Source: Mycobacterium sp. E1747
GTDB lineage: Bacteria > Actinomycetota > Actinomycetes > Mycobacteriales > Mycobacteriaceae
Direction: 5' to 3'
DNA length: 48,103 nt
NCBI RefSeq assembly: GCF_001667775.1
Contig: NZ_LZJI01000248.1
Location: forward strand, 1-48,103
In this document: positions 9,851 through 18,497 of the stretch, piece after piece
Layout: every line of letters starts with the position of its first letter
Position numbering within the stretch: position 1 is the first letter of the stretch
Program-made: the position numbers and the translations under genes
The notes under the pieces: generated by a model
The model's input: the letters and a program-made list of their open reading frames with translations, nothing else
Told to the model about the DNA's origin: nothing
Database searches by the model: none

Positions 9851-11335
9851 CTACCGCCGGGCTTGGTTGGGATGGTCGGCCGGGACGACGACCGGAGGGG
9901 CGGGCGCGGGCGGGGCGGCGCCGGGCAACGGGATCCGCGGAATTCCCGGCGTGCCCAGCCGGCCTGCCAGCCACGGCAGCGCCGTGGCGAACACCCGGTC
10001 GGCGAACGGCCAGTCGTGCTTGCCGGGCTGCACCAGCACCGCGCAGTCGATGCTGTTGGCGTGCCCGAGCGAACACAGCGAGTACGCCGCCGCCGTCTGG
10101 TTGCCGGGGTCGGCGGCCGCTTGCCGGCTTGCGAGACGGATCGCGCCGCTGTCGGTCATCACCGGGTCGTGCCGCCCGGCGGGCGGACCCTCCGAAGAGA
10201 TCGCGAACCAGCCCGCCACGTCGCTGTACGGCCCGTGCCGGCTGATCACCGTCGTCGGGTCGAACGCCGCCCACGCGTCGGCGTTTCCGCCGAAGAGCCG
10301 GGCGATGGTCTGGGTCTTGTTGCCCGCGTTCGGGAAGAAGTCGCCGGCGACGTCGACGAACGCGCTGAACATGTCGGGGTGCATCACGGTCAGGTCCACG
10401 GCGCAGGTCCCGCCCATCGACCAGCCGGCGATGCCCCAGTGGGAGCGGTCGCGGCTGACGCCGAACTTGGAAACCATATACGGCACAACGTCTTTGGTCA
10501 GATGGTCGGCGGCGTTTCCGCGGACTCCGTTGACGCATTCGGTGTCGTTGTTGAAGGCCCCGCCGGAGTCGACGAACACCAACACCGGAGCCTTGCCGGC
10601 GTGGGCGGCCGCGAAGTCGTCGACCGTCTTGACCGCGTTGCCCGCTCTGGTCCAGTCCGCGGGGGTGTTGAACTGGCCGCCGATCATCATGACCGTCGGC
10701 AGCGCCGGCGGCGGGCTGCTGGTGAACCATTCGGGCGGCAGGTAAACCAGCTCGCCGCGGTGCTTGAAATGCGATGCGTCCGAGGGGATCACCACCGGGA
10801 CCACGCTGCCGTGCGGCGGCCGCGCCCGCTTGGCGGCCATGACGGTGACGGTGGCCGGGTCCGTCTGGTCGGGCAGCGGGCCGGAGGTGAGCTGGTTCCA
10901 CGCGGCCTGCACGGTGGGGAAGTAGCCGACCCACAGGTTGAGCACCAGGGCCGCGCACAGCGCGCACAGCGGTATGGCCAGCAGCCCGGCGCCGCGCCGC
11001 CAGCCGCGCGCGCTGCGCCAGCCGAGGATCAGCACCGCCGCCGCGGTGCCCGTGAGCGTGATCCAGAGCCACAGCGCGGGCGGCGCGGGGTCGTCGGACA
11101 GGCCGCGGTCGACGATGTACCAGTGCGTCAGGTAGGCGGCGGCAGCGCCGGCCGACACGGCGGCCGGCAGCCACACCGTCCGCCAGCGGCGCGAGCGCCA
11201 CCCCACGGCCAGCGTCAGTACCACGGCGGCCACCACCTGGATCGTGATGGGCACCCAGCCGTGCATCAGCGACGTGTGACTACTTGCCAGCAACTGCGTC
11301 GTGGCGTTGGTCGTCGACCCGGTCACGGCATTCAT
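9851..11335 (-). CDS. Membrane-anchored alpha/beta hydrolase, esterase family (Rv1639c-like)
   Basis: A 494-residue protein with four N-terminal helices (about 29-46, 54-72, 88-105 and 117-137), then an extracytoplasmic alpha/beta hydrolase domain of the esterase-D/antigen 85 type. The nucleophile elbow is GWSMGG (Ser306), LVFVDSGGAFNN lies about residue 252, and the probable catalytic His is in PGKHDWPF. The Pro-rich tail (PLPGAAPPAPAPP) suggests a cell wall location. Mycolyltransferase-like or ester hydrolase activity on envelope lipids is possible, but no substrate is evident. The ATG at 11333-11335 is the first start in frame; the lysX stop lies 77 bp further upstream on the same strand. 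Confidence 0.85.
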   Translation of the reverse strand: MNAVTGSTTNATTQLLASSHTSLMHGWVPITIQVVAAVVLTLAVGWRSRRWRTVWLPAAVSAGAAAAYLTHWYIVDRGLSDDPAPPALWLWITLTGTAAAVLILGWRSARGWRRGAGLLAIPLCALCAALVLNLWVGYFPTVQAAWNQLTSGPLPDQTDPATVTVMAAKRARPPHGSVVPVVIPSDASHFKHRGELVYLPPEWFTSSPPPALPTVMMIGGQFNTPADWTRAGNAVKTVDDFAAAHAGKAPVLVFVDSGGAFNNDTECVNGVRGNAADHLTKDVVPYMVSKFGVSRDRSHWGIAGWSMGGTCAVDLTVMHPDMFSAFVDVAGDFFPNAGNKTQTIARLFGGNADAWAAFDPTTVISRHGPYSDVAGWFAISSEGPPAGRHDPVMTDSGAIRLASRQAAADPGNQTAAAYSLCSLGHANSIDCAVLVQPGKHDWPFADRVFATALPWLAGRLGTPGIPRIPLPGAAPPAPAPPVVVPADHPNQARR

Positions 11336-11411
11336 TGTGATCGATTGTTAACCGGCCTGGAACATATTCACCGAATGTTCGCCGTCGGCCGCCCCCGGGT
11401 CGCGGGGCGGG

Positions 11412-14400
11412 TCAGTGCGGCTTGGCCAGCGGAAATGGCAGCGTCTCGCGGATGCTGCGGCCGGTTATGAGCATGACGAGCCGATCGATGCCCATGCCGA
11501 GTCCGCCGGTGGGCGGCATCGCGTACTCCATGGCTTGCAGGAAGTCCTCGTCGAGCTCCATCGCCTCGGGGTCGCCGCCGGCGGCCAGCAGCGACTGCTC
11601 CTGCAGGCGACGCCGCTGCTCCACCGGATCGGTGAGCTCGCTGTAGGCGGTCCCCAGTTCGACCCCAAAGGCCACCAGGTCCCACCGCTCCGCGACGCCG
11701 CGCCGGCTGCGATGCGGCCGGGTCAACGGCGAGACGGACGTCGGAAAGTCGATGTAGAAGGTCGGTCCCTCGGTGCGGTCCTCGACCAGGTGCTCGTAGA
11801 GCTCGAGCACCACGGCGCCGGCGTCCCACTGCGCGCGATACGGAATGCGGGCGGCGTCGGAAAGTCTGCGCAACACGGACAGGGGCGTCTCGGGATCGAT
11901 GTGCTCCCCGAGCGCCTCGGACACCGCGTCGTGCACGGTCTTGACCGGCCAGTCCCCGGAGATGTCGACCGGATGCAGCCCGCCGTCGGTGCCGTCACCC
12001 CGCAGCACGGTCTGCTCCCCGTGGGCCGCCTGGGCGGCGTTCTGGATGAGCTCGCGGCAGCCGTCGATCCAGACGGTGTAGTCGGCATGCGCCTGATAGG
12101 CCTCCAGCAGGGTGAACTCCGGGTTGTGGCTGAAGTCGACACCCTCGTTGCGGAAGGCCCGGCCCAGCTCGAACACCCGCTCCACGCCGCCGACGCACAA
12201 CCGCTTCAGGTACAGCTCCGGCGCGATGCGCAGGAACAGGTCCATGTCGTAGGTGTTGATGTGGGTGACGAACGGCCGGGCCGTCGCCCCGCCGTGGATC
12301 TGCTGCAGGATGGGCGTCTCGACCTCGATGAAACCCTTGGCGAACAACGTTTCCCGGACGGAGCGCAGGACGCTGCTGCGGGCCGCGATCAGCTCACGGG
12401 ATTCCGGGTTGACCGCCAGGTCCACGTAGCGGGTCCGCACCCGCGCCTCCGGGTCGGTCAGCCCGTTCCACTTGTTCGGCAGCGGCCGCAGGCATTTCCC
12501 GATCATCCGCCAGTCGCGCACGATCAACGAGCGGGTTCCGTTCTTGGAGAAACCCATGTGCCCGGTCACCTCGACCAGGTCGCCGAGGTCGATGGCCGCG
12601 GTGAAGTCCGCGGTGCGGCCGCGCTCCAGGCGGGAATTGTCCAGCAGCACCTGCAATTCGCCCGACCAATCCCGCAGCTGGGCGAACAGTACGCCGCCGT
12701 AGTCGCGGATCCGCAAGATCCGGCCCGACACCGAGACGGGCTCCTGGTCGTCGGCGTCCAGCGCCCGGGAGACGGTGTGGCTGGGCGGCGAGCCGACGGG
12801 GTAGGCGTCGATGCCCTTGCGCCGCAGGACCTTCAGCTTGGCCAGCCGGACCCGGACCTGCTCGGGCAGGCGGGCCCTCGACTCTTCCAGTTCCGCGTCG
12901 TCGCGGCGCTGCTGCAGCTCGCTGACGTCGGGCGCCGAGCCGTCATGGTGCAACAGCCCCGACTCCGCCAGCCGGGCGGGCACGGCGGAGTGATGGCCGG
13001 TGTGCACCCGGTCTCGCCGGGTGAACGGCAGCACCAGGAAGCCCTCCGCGATCACCGAGGCGACACCCACTCGGGGGATCAAGCGCGCGTCCTCGTAACA
13101 GGCGTAGCGCGGAACCCATTCCGGTTGGTACTTCATGTTCGAGCGGTACAGCGTCTCCAGCTGCCACCACCGCGAGAAGAACAGCAGCAGCCCCCGCCAC
13201 AACCGGGCGACCGGGCCGGCGCCGAGCTGGGCGCCTTGTTCGAACGCCGAGCGGAACATCGCGAAGTTCAGCGAGATCCGGCTGATGCCGAGGGTTTCGG
13301 CGGTCAGGGCGAGCTCGCTGACCATCAGCTCGATGGTGCCATTGGGGGATTGCGGGGAACGACGCATCAGGTCCAGGGAGACGCCCGTTGTTCCCCACGG
13401 GACCAGCGACAGCATCGCCACGACGGCGCCGTCCCGGTCCAGCGCCTCGACCAGCAGGCAATCCCCGTCCGCCGGATCGCCGAGGCGGCCCAGCGCCATG
13501 GAGAAGCCGCGCTCCGTCTGGGTGTCACGCCAGGCGTCGGCGCGGGTGATGGTCGCGGCCATCTCCTCGGCCGCGATGTCGCGGTGCCGCCGGATGCGCA
13601 CGGTCAGCCCGGCCCGGCGGGCCCGGGTCACCGCTTGGCGCACCCCGCGCATGTCGGGACCCGACAGCCGGAAGTCGGCGGTCCGCAGGATCGCCTCGTC
13701 GCCCAGCTCGAGCGCGTTGAGTCCGGCTTCCCGATACACCCGCGCCCCCTGCGTGCTGGCGCCCATCACGCCCGGCGCCCAGCCGTAGGTTTGGCACAGT
13801 CCCAGCCAGGCGTCGATGGCCTGCGGCCAGGCCCGGGGTTCGCCGATCGGGTCGCCGCTGGCCAGGCACACGCCGACCTCGACGCGGTAGGTGATCGCGG
13901 CGCGGCCGCTGGGCGCGAAGACCACCGATTTGTCGCGGCGGGTCGCGAAGTAGCCCAGCGAGTCGTGCTTGCCGTACAGCTCGAGGAGCCCGCGGATGGC
14001 CGACTCGTCCTCACCCGTCAGCGCGTTTTCGGCCCGCTGGGATTGGAACAGCACGATGGTCGCCATGATCAGTGCCAGCGCGCCGAACAGCCCGAAGATG
14101 GCGTTGAGGAAGACGTGCGGCTTGCCGGTGAACAGGTCCGGGTCGGCCAGGGCGAAGCCGACCACCCGGTTGGCGACGTAGGGCAGGCGGTCCTGGCGCG
14201 CCAGCGTTCCCGGCCACATCTCGACCAGGCCCCAGGACACCAGGATCCCGATCACGTCGCCGGCGACGAGCACCGCGGCGGCCTTGACCAGCGCGCCCCT
14301 TCTGACCTTGGCCCAGAACTCCCGGTAGGCCAGCACCAGCAGCACGATCGCGACGATGTGCACCGCGAAGCCGAGGTTCTCCCCGAAGGTCTCGGCGGCG

Positions 14401-14750
14401 GTGTTGTCGCCCGCGGCGATGTCGGCGGCGTTCAATGCGGCGGCGAGGATCATCTGGCCCAGCAGCACCAGCCAGGCGACCCGCTTCCGCGCGGTCAGGG
14501 CCGCCGCCAGCAGCGCCAGCACGAACGACCACGCAATGCTGGTGTCGGGGAAGTTGAACAGGTAGTTGTTGATGAACTCGCGTGGGACTTTGATCAGCCA
14601 CCGCAGGGCCGGGGACACACTGGCCAGCAGCGACACGCTGGCGATGACGCCCACGATCCACCCGGCCGCCGCCGGTACCCAGCGATACCGGGAATGCGAG
14701 CGGCCGCGGGGCCCCGAACGGTGCCCCGAACGAGATGAAGCGAGTGTCAC
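11412..14750 (-). CDS. lysX: Bifunctional lysylphosphatidylglycerol synthetase / lysyl-tRNA synthetase LysX
   Basis: LysX charges tRNA with lysine and transfers the lysine to phosphatidylglycerol, giving a cationic lipid that protects against antimicrobial peptides. The protein (1112 residues from this start) has about six N-terminal helices, an MprF-like transferase domain (about 230-560, with GVSLDLMRRSP and WVPRYACYED), an OB-fold (about 640-750) and a class II LysRS domain with motif 2 (RAFRNEGVDFSHNPEFTLLE) and motif 3 (GLGMGIDRLVMLITG). The start is uncertain: I used the GTG at 14748-14750, but a GTG at 14811-14813 is in frame and the GISSRSVTL stretch between them also occurs in the longer M. 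tuberculosis annotation as I recall it. Neither start has a strong ribosome binding site. Confidence 0.95.
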   Translation of the reverse strand: MTLASSRSGHRSGPRGRSHSRYRWVPAAAGWIVGVIASVSLLASVSPALRWLIKVPREFINNYLFNFPDTSIAWSFVLALLAAALTARKRVAWLVLLGQMILAAALNAADIAAGDNTAAETFGENLGFAVHIVAIVLLVLAYREFWAKVRRGALVKAAAVLVAGDVIGILVSWGLVEMWPGTLARQDRLPYVANRVVGFALADPDLFTGKPHVFLNAIFGLFGALALIMATIVLFQSQRAENALTGEDESAIRGLLELYGKHDSLGYFATRRDKSVVFAPSGRAAITYRVEVGVCLASGDPIGEPRAWPQAIDAWLGLCQTYGWAPGVMGASTQGARVYREAGLNALELGDEAILRTADFRLSGPDMRGVRQAVTRARRAGLTVRIRRHRDIAAEEMAATITRADAWRDTQTERGFSMALGRLGDPADGDCLLVEALDRDGAVVAMLSLVPWGTTGVSLDLMRRSPQSPNGTIELMVSELALTAETLGISRISLNFAMFRSAFEQGAQLGAGPVARLWRGLLLFFSRWWQLETLYRSNMKYQPEWVPRYACYEDARLIPRVGVASVIAEGFLVLPFTRRDRVHTGHHSAVPARLAESGLLHHDGSAPDVSELQQRRDDAELEESRARLPEQVRVRLAKLKVLRRKGIDAYPVGSPPSHTVSRALDADDQEPVSVSGRILRIRDYGGVLFAQLRDWSGELQVLLDNSRLERGRTADFTAAIDLGDLVEVTGHMGFSKNGTRSLIVRDWRMIGKCLRPLPNKWNGLTDPEARVRTRYVDLAVNPESRELIAARSSVLRSVRETLFAKGFIEVETPILQQIHGGATARPFVTHINTYDMDLFLRIAPELYLKRLCVGGVERVFELGRAFRNEGVDFSHNPEFTLLEAYQAHADYTVWIDGCRELIQNAAQAAHGEQTVLRGDGTDGGLHPVDISGDWPVKTVHDAVSEALGEHIDPETPLSVLRRLSDAARIPYRAQWDAGAVVLELYEHLVEDRTEGPTFYIDFPTSVSPLTRPHRSRRGVAERWDLVAFGVELGTAYSELTDPVEQRRRLQEQSLLAAGGDPEAMELDEDFLQAMEYAMPPTGGLGMGIDRLVMLITGRSIRETLPFPLAKPH

Positions 14751-14878
14751 AGACCGCGAGGATATGCCCTTCGTCCGGGAAAAGCTTGGTGAAGCGCGAA
14801 GAGTGGCTAGCACTAGTTCGCCCGGTGGCGCAACGGCGCCGGACGGGGGCGAAGTGCGGAAAGTAGCCCCGTGGCTGC

Positions 14879-14884
14879 TAAACT
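14879..14884 (+). promoter_or_regulatory. Putative -10 element for the infC operon
   Basis: TAAACT is preceded by TGC, an extended -10 (TGnTAnnnT) arrangement of the mycobacterial SigA type. No clear -35 is seen. A start near 14891 would give an infC leader of about 285 bases. It lies in the 424-bp interval between divergent lysX and infC, which also holds the leader features listed separately. Confidence 0.4.
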
Positions 14885-14995
14885 AGCGATCGCGACCATC
14901 CCGGCGAAGGCCAGGAAACAGTAAGTGGAGTCCCACTCCCACCGCGAGCCGCGAGATTTCTTCCAGGCTTGGCGGTCCGGTCACAGGCATCGAGC

Positions 14996-15028
14996 ATGTC
15001 TGTTCCGCGAGCGACGCGGGCGGCTTGA
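14996..15028 (+). other. Possible 10-codon leader ORF upstream of infC
   Basis: ATG at 14996 reads MSVPRATRAA and stops at TGA 15026-15028, about 30 bases before the terminator-like hairpin. Such an ORF could couple translation to read-through of the hairpin. The ribosome binding site is weak and the peptide shows no run of one amino acid, so it may be chance. Confidence 0.2.
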
Positions 15029-15059
15029 CCATTGGCAAGCCTCGATCGGTCGGCATTGG

Positions 15060-15081
15060 GCCCTGCTATTGCAGGGCTTTT
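15060..15081 (+). terminator. Terminator-like hairpin in the infC leader (candidate attenuator)
   Basis: GCCCTGC (15060-15066), loop TATT, GCAGGGC (15071-15077) form a perfect 7-bp stem followed at once by TTTT (15078-15081). It lies about 94 bases before the infC start, in the leader, where it could end transcription early. Intrinsic hairpins with a U-tract are uncommon in mycobacteria, which makes this placement notable. Confidence 0.6.
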
Positions 15082-15086
15082 CTGCT

Positions 15087-15150
15087 GGTGGTGTGGTGTT
15101 TCCGCCGCTGGATCCTAACCAAGCCTGGCCGTGGATCGCAGGACACCACC
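15087..15150 (+). promoter_or_regulatory. Second leader hairpin before infC
   Basis: GGTGGTGT (15087-15094) pairs perfectly with ACACCACC (15143-15150), enclosing 48 bases. It sits between the terminator-like hairpin and the infC Shine-Dalgarno at 15164-15170, so it could influence ribosome access or act as part of a ribosomal protein or IF3 sensing leader. The function is inferred from placement only. Confidence 0.35.
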
Positions 15151-15174
15151 TATAAGCCCAACAAGGGAGGCCCC

Positions 15175-15783
<609 letters not shown>

Positions 15784-15813
15784 CCCGGCACGAAACGAAG
15801 AATCAGAGGAAAC

Positions 15814-16008
15814 ATGCCCAAGGCCAAGACCCACAGCGGGGCTTCGAAGCGGTTCCGGCGCACCGGGACCGGCAAGATCATGCGCGAGAAAGCCAACCGT
15901 CGGCACCTGTTCGAGCACAAGCCATCCACCCGGACTCGTCGTCTGGAAGGCCGCACCGATGTGTCGGCCAACGACACCAAGCGGGTCAACAAGCTGCTGA
16001 ACGGCTGA
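15814..16008 (+). CDS. rpmI: 50S ribosomal protein L35
   Basis: A 64-residue, highly basic protein with the typical L35 opening MPKAKTHSGASKRFRRTGTGK and a Lys/Arg-rich middle, ending DTKRVNKLLNG. Its length is normal for the family. It follows infC by 30 bp with a GAGGAAAC type ribosome binding site and precedes rplT by 65 bp, the conserved infC-rpmI-rplT order found in most bacteria. Confidence 0.95.
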   Translation: MPKAKTHSGASKRFRRTGTGKIMREKANRRHLFEHKPSTRTRRLEGRTDVSANDTKRVNKLLNG

Positions 16009-16073
16009 CCGTCAACAAGCCGAGTGCCGGCGCCGCTGCCGGCCCGACCATTACTTAGAGAGTAGGAACACCC

Positions 16074-16469
16074 ATGGCACGCGTGAAGCGGGCGGTCAAC
16101 GCCCAAAAGAAGAGGCGCAGCATTCTCAAGGCCTCGAAGGGCTATCGCGGCCAGCGCTCGCGGCTCTACCGCAAAGCCAAAGAGCAGCAACTGCATTCGC
16201 TGAACTACGCCTACCGCGACCGCCGCGCGCGCAAGGGCGAGTTCCGGAAACTGTGGATCTCGCGGATCAATGCGGCGGCGCGCGCAAACGACATCACCTA
16301 CAACCGGCTGATCCAGGGTCTGAAGGCCGCCGGCGTGGAAGTGGACCGCAAGAACCTCGCCGACATCGCGATCACCGACCCCGCGGCGTTCACCGCGCTG
16401 GTTGACGTCGCCAGGGCCGCGCTGCCCGAGGACGTCAACGCTCAGTCGGATTCCGGAGAGGCCGCCTAG
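16074..16469 (+). CDS. rplT: 50S ribosomal protein L20
   Basis: A 131-residue protein with the L20 hallmark MARVKRAVNAQKKRRSILK, GYRGQRSRLYRKAKEQ and the 23S rRNA-binding core RDRRARKGEFRKLWI. L20 is needed early in 50S assembly and in many bacteria represses its own operon. A slightly longer acidic C-terminal tail (NAQSDSGEAA) is present. The TAG stop at 16467-16469 is in the same reading frame as the tsnR coding sequence that starts directly after it. Confidence 0.96.
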   Translation: MARVKRAVNAQKKRRSILKASKGYRGQRSRLYRKAKEQQLHSLNYAYRDRRARKGEFRKLWISRINAAARANDITYNRLIQGLKAAGVEVDRKNLADIAITDPAAFTALVDVARAALPEDVNAQSDSGEAA

Positions 16470-16472
16470 CCC

Positions 16473-17264
16473 CTGCTGACCGAACGTTCGGCCCGCGTCG
16501 CCGCGGCGGTCAAACTGCATCGGCACGTCGGCCGGCGGCGGGCGGGCCGATTCCTGGCGGAGGGCCCCAACCTGGTCGAGGCCGCGGCCGCCCGCGGCCT
16601 GGTCCGCGACGTCTTCGTCACCGAAGCCGCCGCGCAACGGTATGCGTCTTTGCTTGCCGCGCAGCGTGATTCAGTCCACCTGGTCACCGAGCGGGCCGCA
16701 AAGGCGCTGTCGGACACCGTCACCCCCGTCGGGCTGGTGGCGGTGTGCGAGATGCCATCGACGCGGCTGGCGGACGTGCTGGCCGGCTCGCCCCGGCTGA
16801 TCGCGGTCGCCGTCGAGATCGGCGAGCCCGGCAATGCCGGCACGGTGATCCGCATCGCCGACGCCATGGGCGCCGACGGCGTGATCCTCGGCGGGCACAG
16901 CGTCGACCCGTACAACGGCAAGTGCCTGCGCGCCTCGACCGGCAGCATCTTCTCGATCCCGGTCGTCGCCGAGCCCGACACCCCCGCGGCGTTAGGTGCC
17001 CTGCGCGGGGCGGGGCTGCAGCTGCTGGCCACCACAGTCGACGGTGAGACCCGGCTCGACGAGGCCGCCGACTTGCTCGGCAGGCCGACGGCGTGGCTGT
17101 TCGGGCCCGAATCACAGGGCCTGCCAACCGAAATCGCGGCGGTGGCCGATCACCGCATGCGCATCCCGATCGCCGGCGGGGCCGAAAGCCTGAATGTGGC
17201 GTCCGCCGCGGCGATCTGTCTCTACCAGAGCGCGCAGGCGCTGGGCGCGTTCACGCGGCGCTGA
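16473..17264 (+). CDS. tsnR: SpoU/TrmH family RNA 2'-O-methyltransferase (TsnR)
   Basis: A SPOUT-type rRNA methyltransferase. All three SpoU motifs are present: NAGTVIRIADAMGADGVIL, LFGPESQGLPTEI and IPIAGGAESLNVASAAAI. A substrate-binding N-domain starts LTERSARVAAAVKLHRHVGR. This conserved N-terminus follows the rplT stop in the same frame, and the first codons are CCC CTG CTG ACC. There is no ATG, GTG or TTG until the TTG at 16650, which would delete about 59 conserved residues. I therefore call a CTG start at 16473 (or 16476), served by GGAGAGG near 16455. In M. tuberculosis I recall GTG at this site. The 3' end overlaps the convergent MpaB-like gene by 14 bp. Confidence 0.85.
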   Translation: MLTERSARVAAAVKLHRHVGRRRAGRFLAEGPNLVEAAAARGLVRDVFVTEAAAQRYASLLAAQRDSVHLVTERAAKALSDTVTPVGLVAVCEMPSTRLADVLAGSPRLIAVAVEIGEPGNAGTVIRIADAMGADGVILGGHSVDPYNGKCLRASTGSIFSIPVVAEPDTPAALGALRGAGLQLLATTVDGETRLDEAADLLGRPTAWLFGPESQGLPTEIAAVADHRMRIPIAGGAESLNVASAAAICLYQSAQALGAFTRR

Positions 17265-18306
17265 CCCGCCCCCGGGCGGGCCGCAGACCCGCCAGCGACA
17301 GCGTCCCGTGCACCAGCGAGCCGGCGCGCTCCATCAGCGCTTTGGCCGGGTCGAGGGGCGAGCGAAGAGCCGGGCGGGAATGGGGAGGGAAGTAGTGCAT
17401 CGGCAGCCCACGGCGGTCGCGGGGCGGCGCCATGAACGTCGGCGCCTCCACCAACGGCGCGTTGCTGGGCAGCCGGCCCTGCGCCCGGCGGTAGGCGGCG
17501 AGCGCGCGCGGGTGCAGCCGGATCTCGTCGGGGACCGCCAGGAAGGCCAGCTCGACGAGCTTGCCGAACAGGCGCAGCAGCACCTCGTCGCCCGGGGTCC
17601 AGCGCATGCCCGCCTTCTCGCGGACCACCGGCTCGAACAGGCCCGCCGCGATCCAGCGTTGGCCGGCGACCAGGGGCCTGAACATCTGATCCCAGATCGG
17701 CGTGGGCATCAGCACGAATTTCGGCTTGGGAATCCGGATTTGAAAGATGTCCAGCGTCGCCTGGTTGATCTCGAGTTCCTCGCGACAGACCCGATCCCAG
17801 TACTCGCAGAATTCCTCCCAGGAGCCGGGCACGGGGCGCATGCTCATCCCGTACATCCGGTACCACCGCACGTGCTCGTCGAACAGCTGCCTTTTCTCGG
17901 CCTCGGTCAGGCCGCCGCAGAAGTACTCGGCGACCTTGATCACCAGCATGAAGAAGGTCGCGTGCGCCCAGTAGAACGTTTCCGGGTTCAGCGCGTGATA
18001 CCGGCGGCCGGAGGCGTCGACACCCTTGATGCTGTGGTGGTAGCTCGTGATCTGCCGACCGGTCGCCGCCGCGCGGTCACCGTCGTAGACGACGCCCATG
18101 ATCGGGTACACCGAGCGGGCCACCCGCTGCAGGGGCTCGCGCAGCAGGATCGAATGCTCCTCGACGCCCGCGCCCAGCTCCGGATACATGTTTTGGATGG
18201 CGCCGATCCACACGCCCATCATTCCCGTGCGGAGATCGCCGAAGTATTTCCAGGTGAGGGAATCGGGGCCCAGAGGATCGTCGGATGTCATTGCAGTGGC
18301 AGTCAT
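17251..18306 (-). CDS. Oxygenase MpaB/DUF2236 family protein (Rv1645c-like)
   Basis: A 351-residue helical protein with DUF2236 features: SLTWKYFGDLRTGMMGVWIGAIQNMYPELGAGV-type opening, EEHSILLREPLQRV, and HALNPETFYWAHATFF, whose conserved Arg and His residues bind heme b in the latex-clearing protein/MpaB group. Enzymes of this family are oxygenases; the substrate in mycobacteria is unknown. There is no signal peptide. The ATG at 18304-18306 follows AGGAGG. The promoter just upstream overlaps a strong palindrome, so the gene is probably under a TetR-type repressor. The gene's 3' end overlaps tsnR. Confidence 0.85.
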   Translation of the reverse strand: MTATAMTSDDPLGPDSLTWKYFGDLRTGMMGVWIGAIQNMYPELGAGVEEHSILLREPLQRVARSVYPIMGVVYDGDRAAATGRQITSYHHSIKGVDASGRRYHALNPETFYWAHATFFMLVIKVAEYFCGGLTEAEKRQLFDEHVRWYRMYGMSMRPVPGSWEEFCEYWDRVCREELEINQATLDIFQIRIPKPKFVLMPTPIWDQMFRPLVAGQRWIAAGLFEPVVREKAGMRWTPGDEVLLRLFGKLVELAFLAVPDEIRLHPRALAAYRRAQGRLPSNAPLVEAPTFMAPPRDRRGLPMHYFPPHSRPALRSPLDPAKALMERAGSLVHGTLSLAGLRPARGRVSAA

Positions 18307-18323
18307 CTCGGCCTCCTGCGCTC

Positions 18324-18352
18324 ACGATAACTTTGACAACGAACGTTGTCCA
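18324..18352 (-). promoter_or_regulatory. SigA-type promoter of the MpaB-like gene
   Basis: On the minus strand, TGGACA (18352-18347), a 17-bp spacer and TATCGT (18329-18324) form a good -35/-10 pair. Transcription would begin near 18317, about 11 bases before the ATG. The spacer and -35 coincide with the palindrome at 18335-18350. Confidence 0.5.
18335..18350. promoter_or_regulatory. Palindromic operator candidate (TetR-like)
   Basis: GACAACG-AA-CGTTGTC is an inverted repeat with 7-bp perfect arms and a 2-bp centre. It covers the spacer and part of the -35 of the MpaB-like promoter, where a bound repressor would block RNA polymerase. Its size and form suit a TetR-family dimer. No TetR gene lies in the window. 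Confidence 0.5.
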
Positions 18353-18497
18353 CGATTTCGGCCGCGCGTGCCACCGGGTGTTATCGACCGTCGACGGCGG
18401 CGTGCCGCGCTCGTGATCAGGCGATACGTTGCGCGGTGGGCCACACCCGCGCGACCGTTCATTGCCCGCGTCCCGCGGAAGGAAATAACCTGGCCAG

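Noticed and set aside
11415..14738. A 1107-codon open frame on the plus strand opposite lysX
   Set aside because: It is the complement of a clear LysX gene; its translation is Arg/Gly/Asp/His-rich without motifs, a usual shadow in GC-rich DNA.
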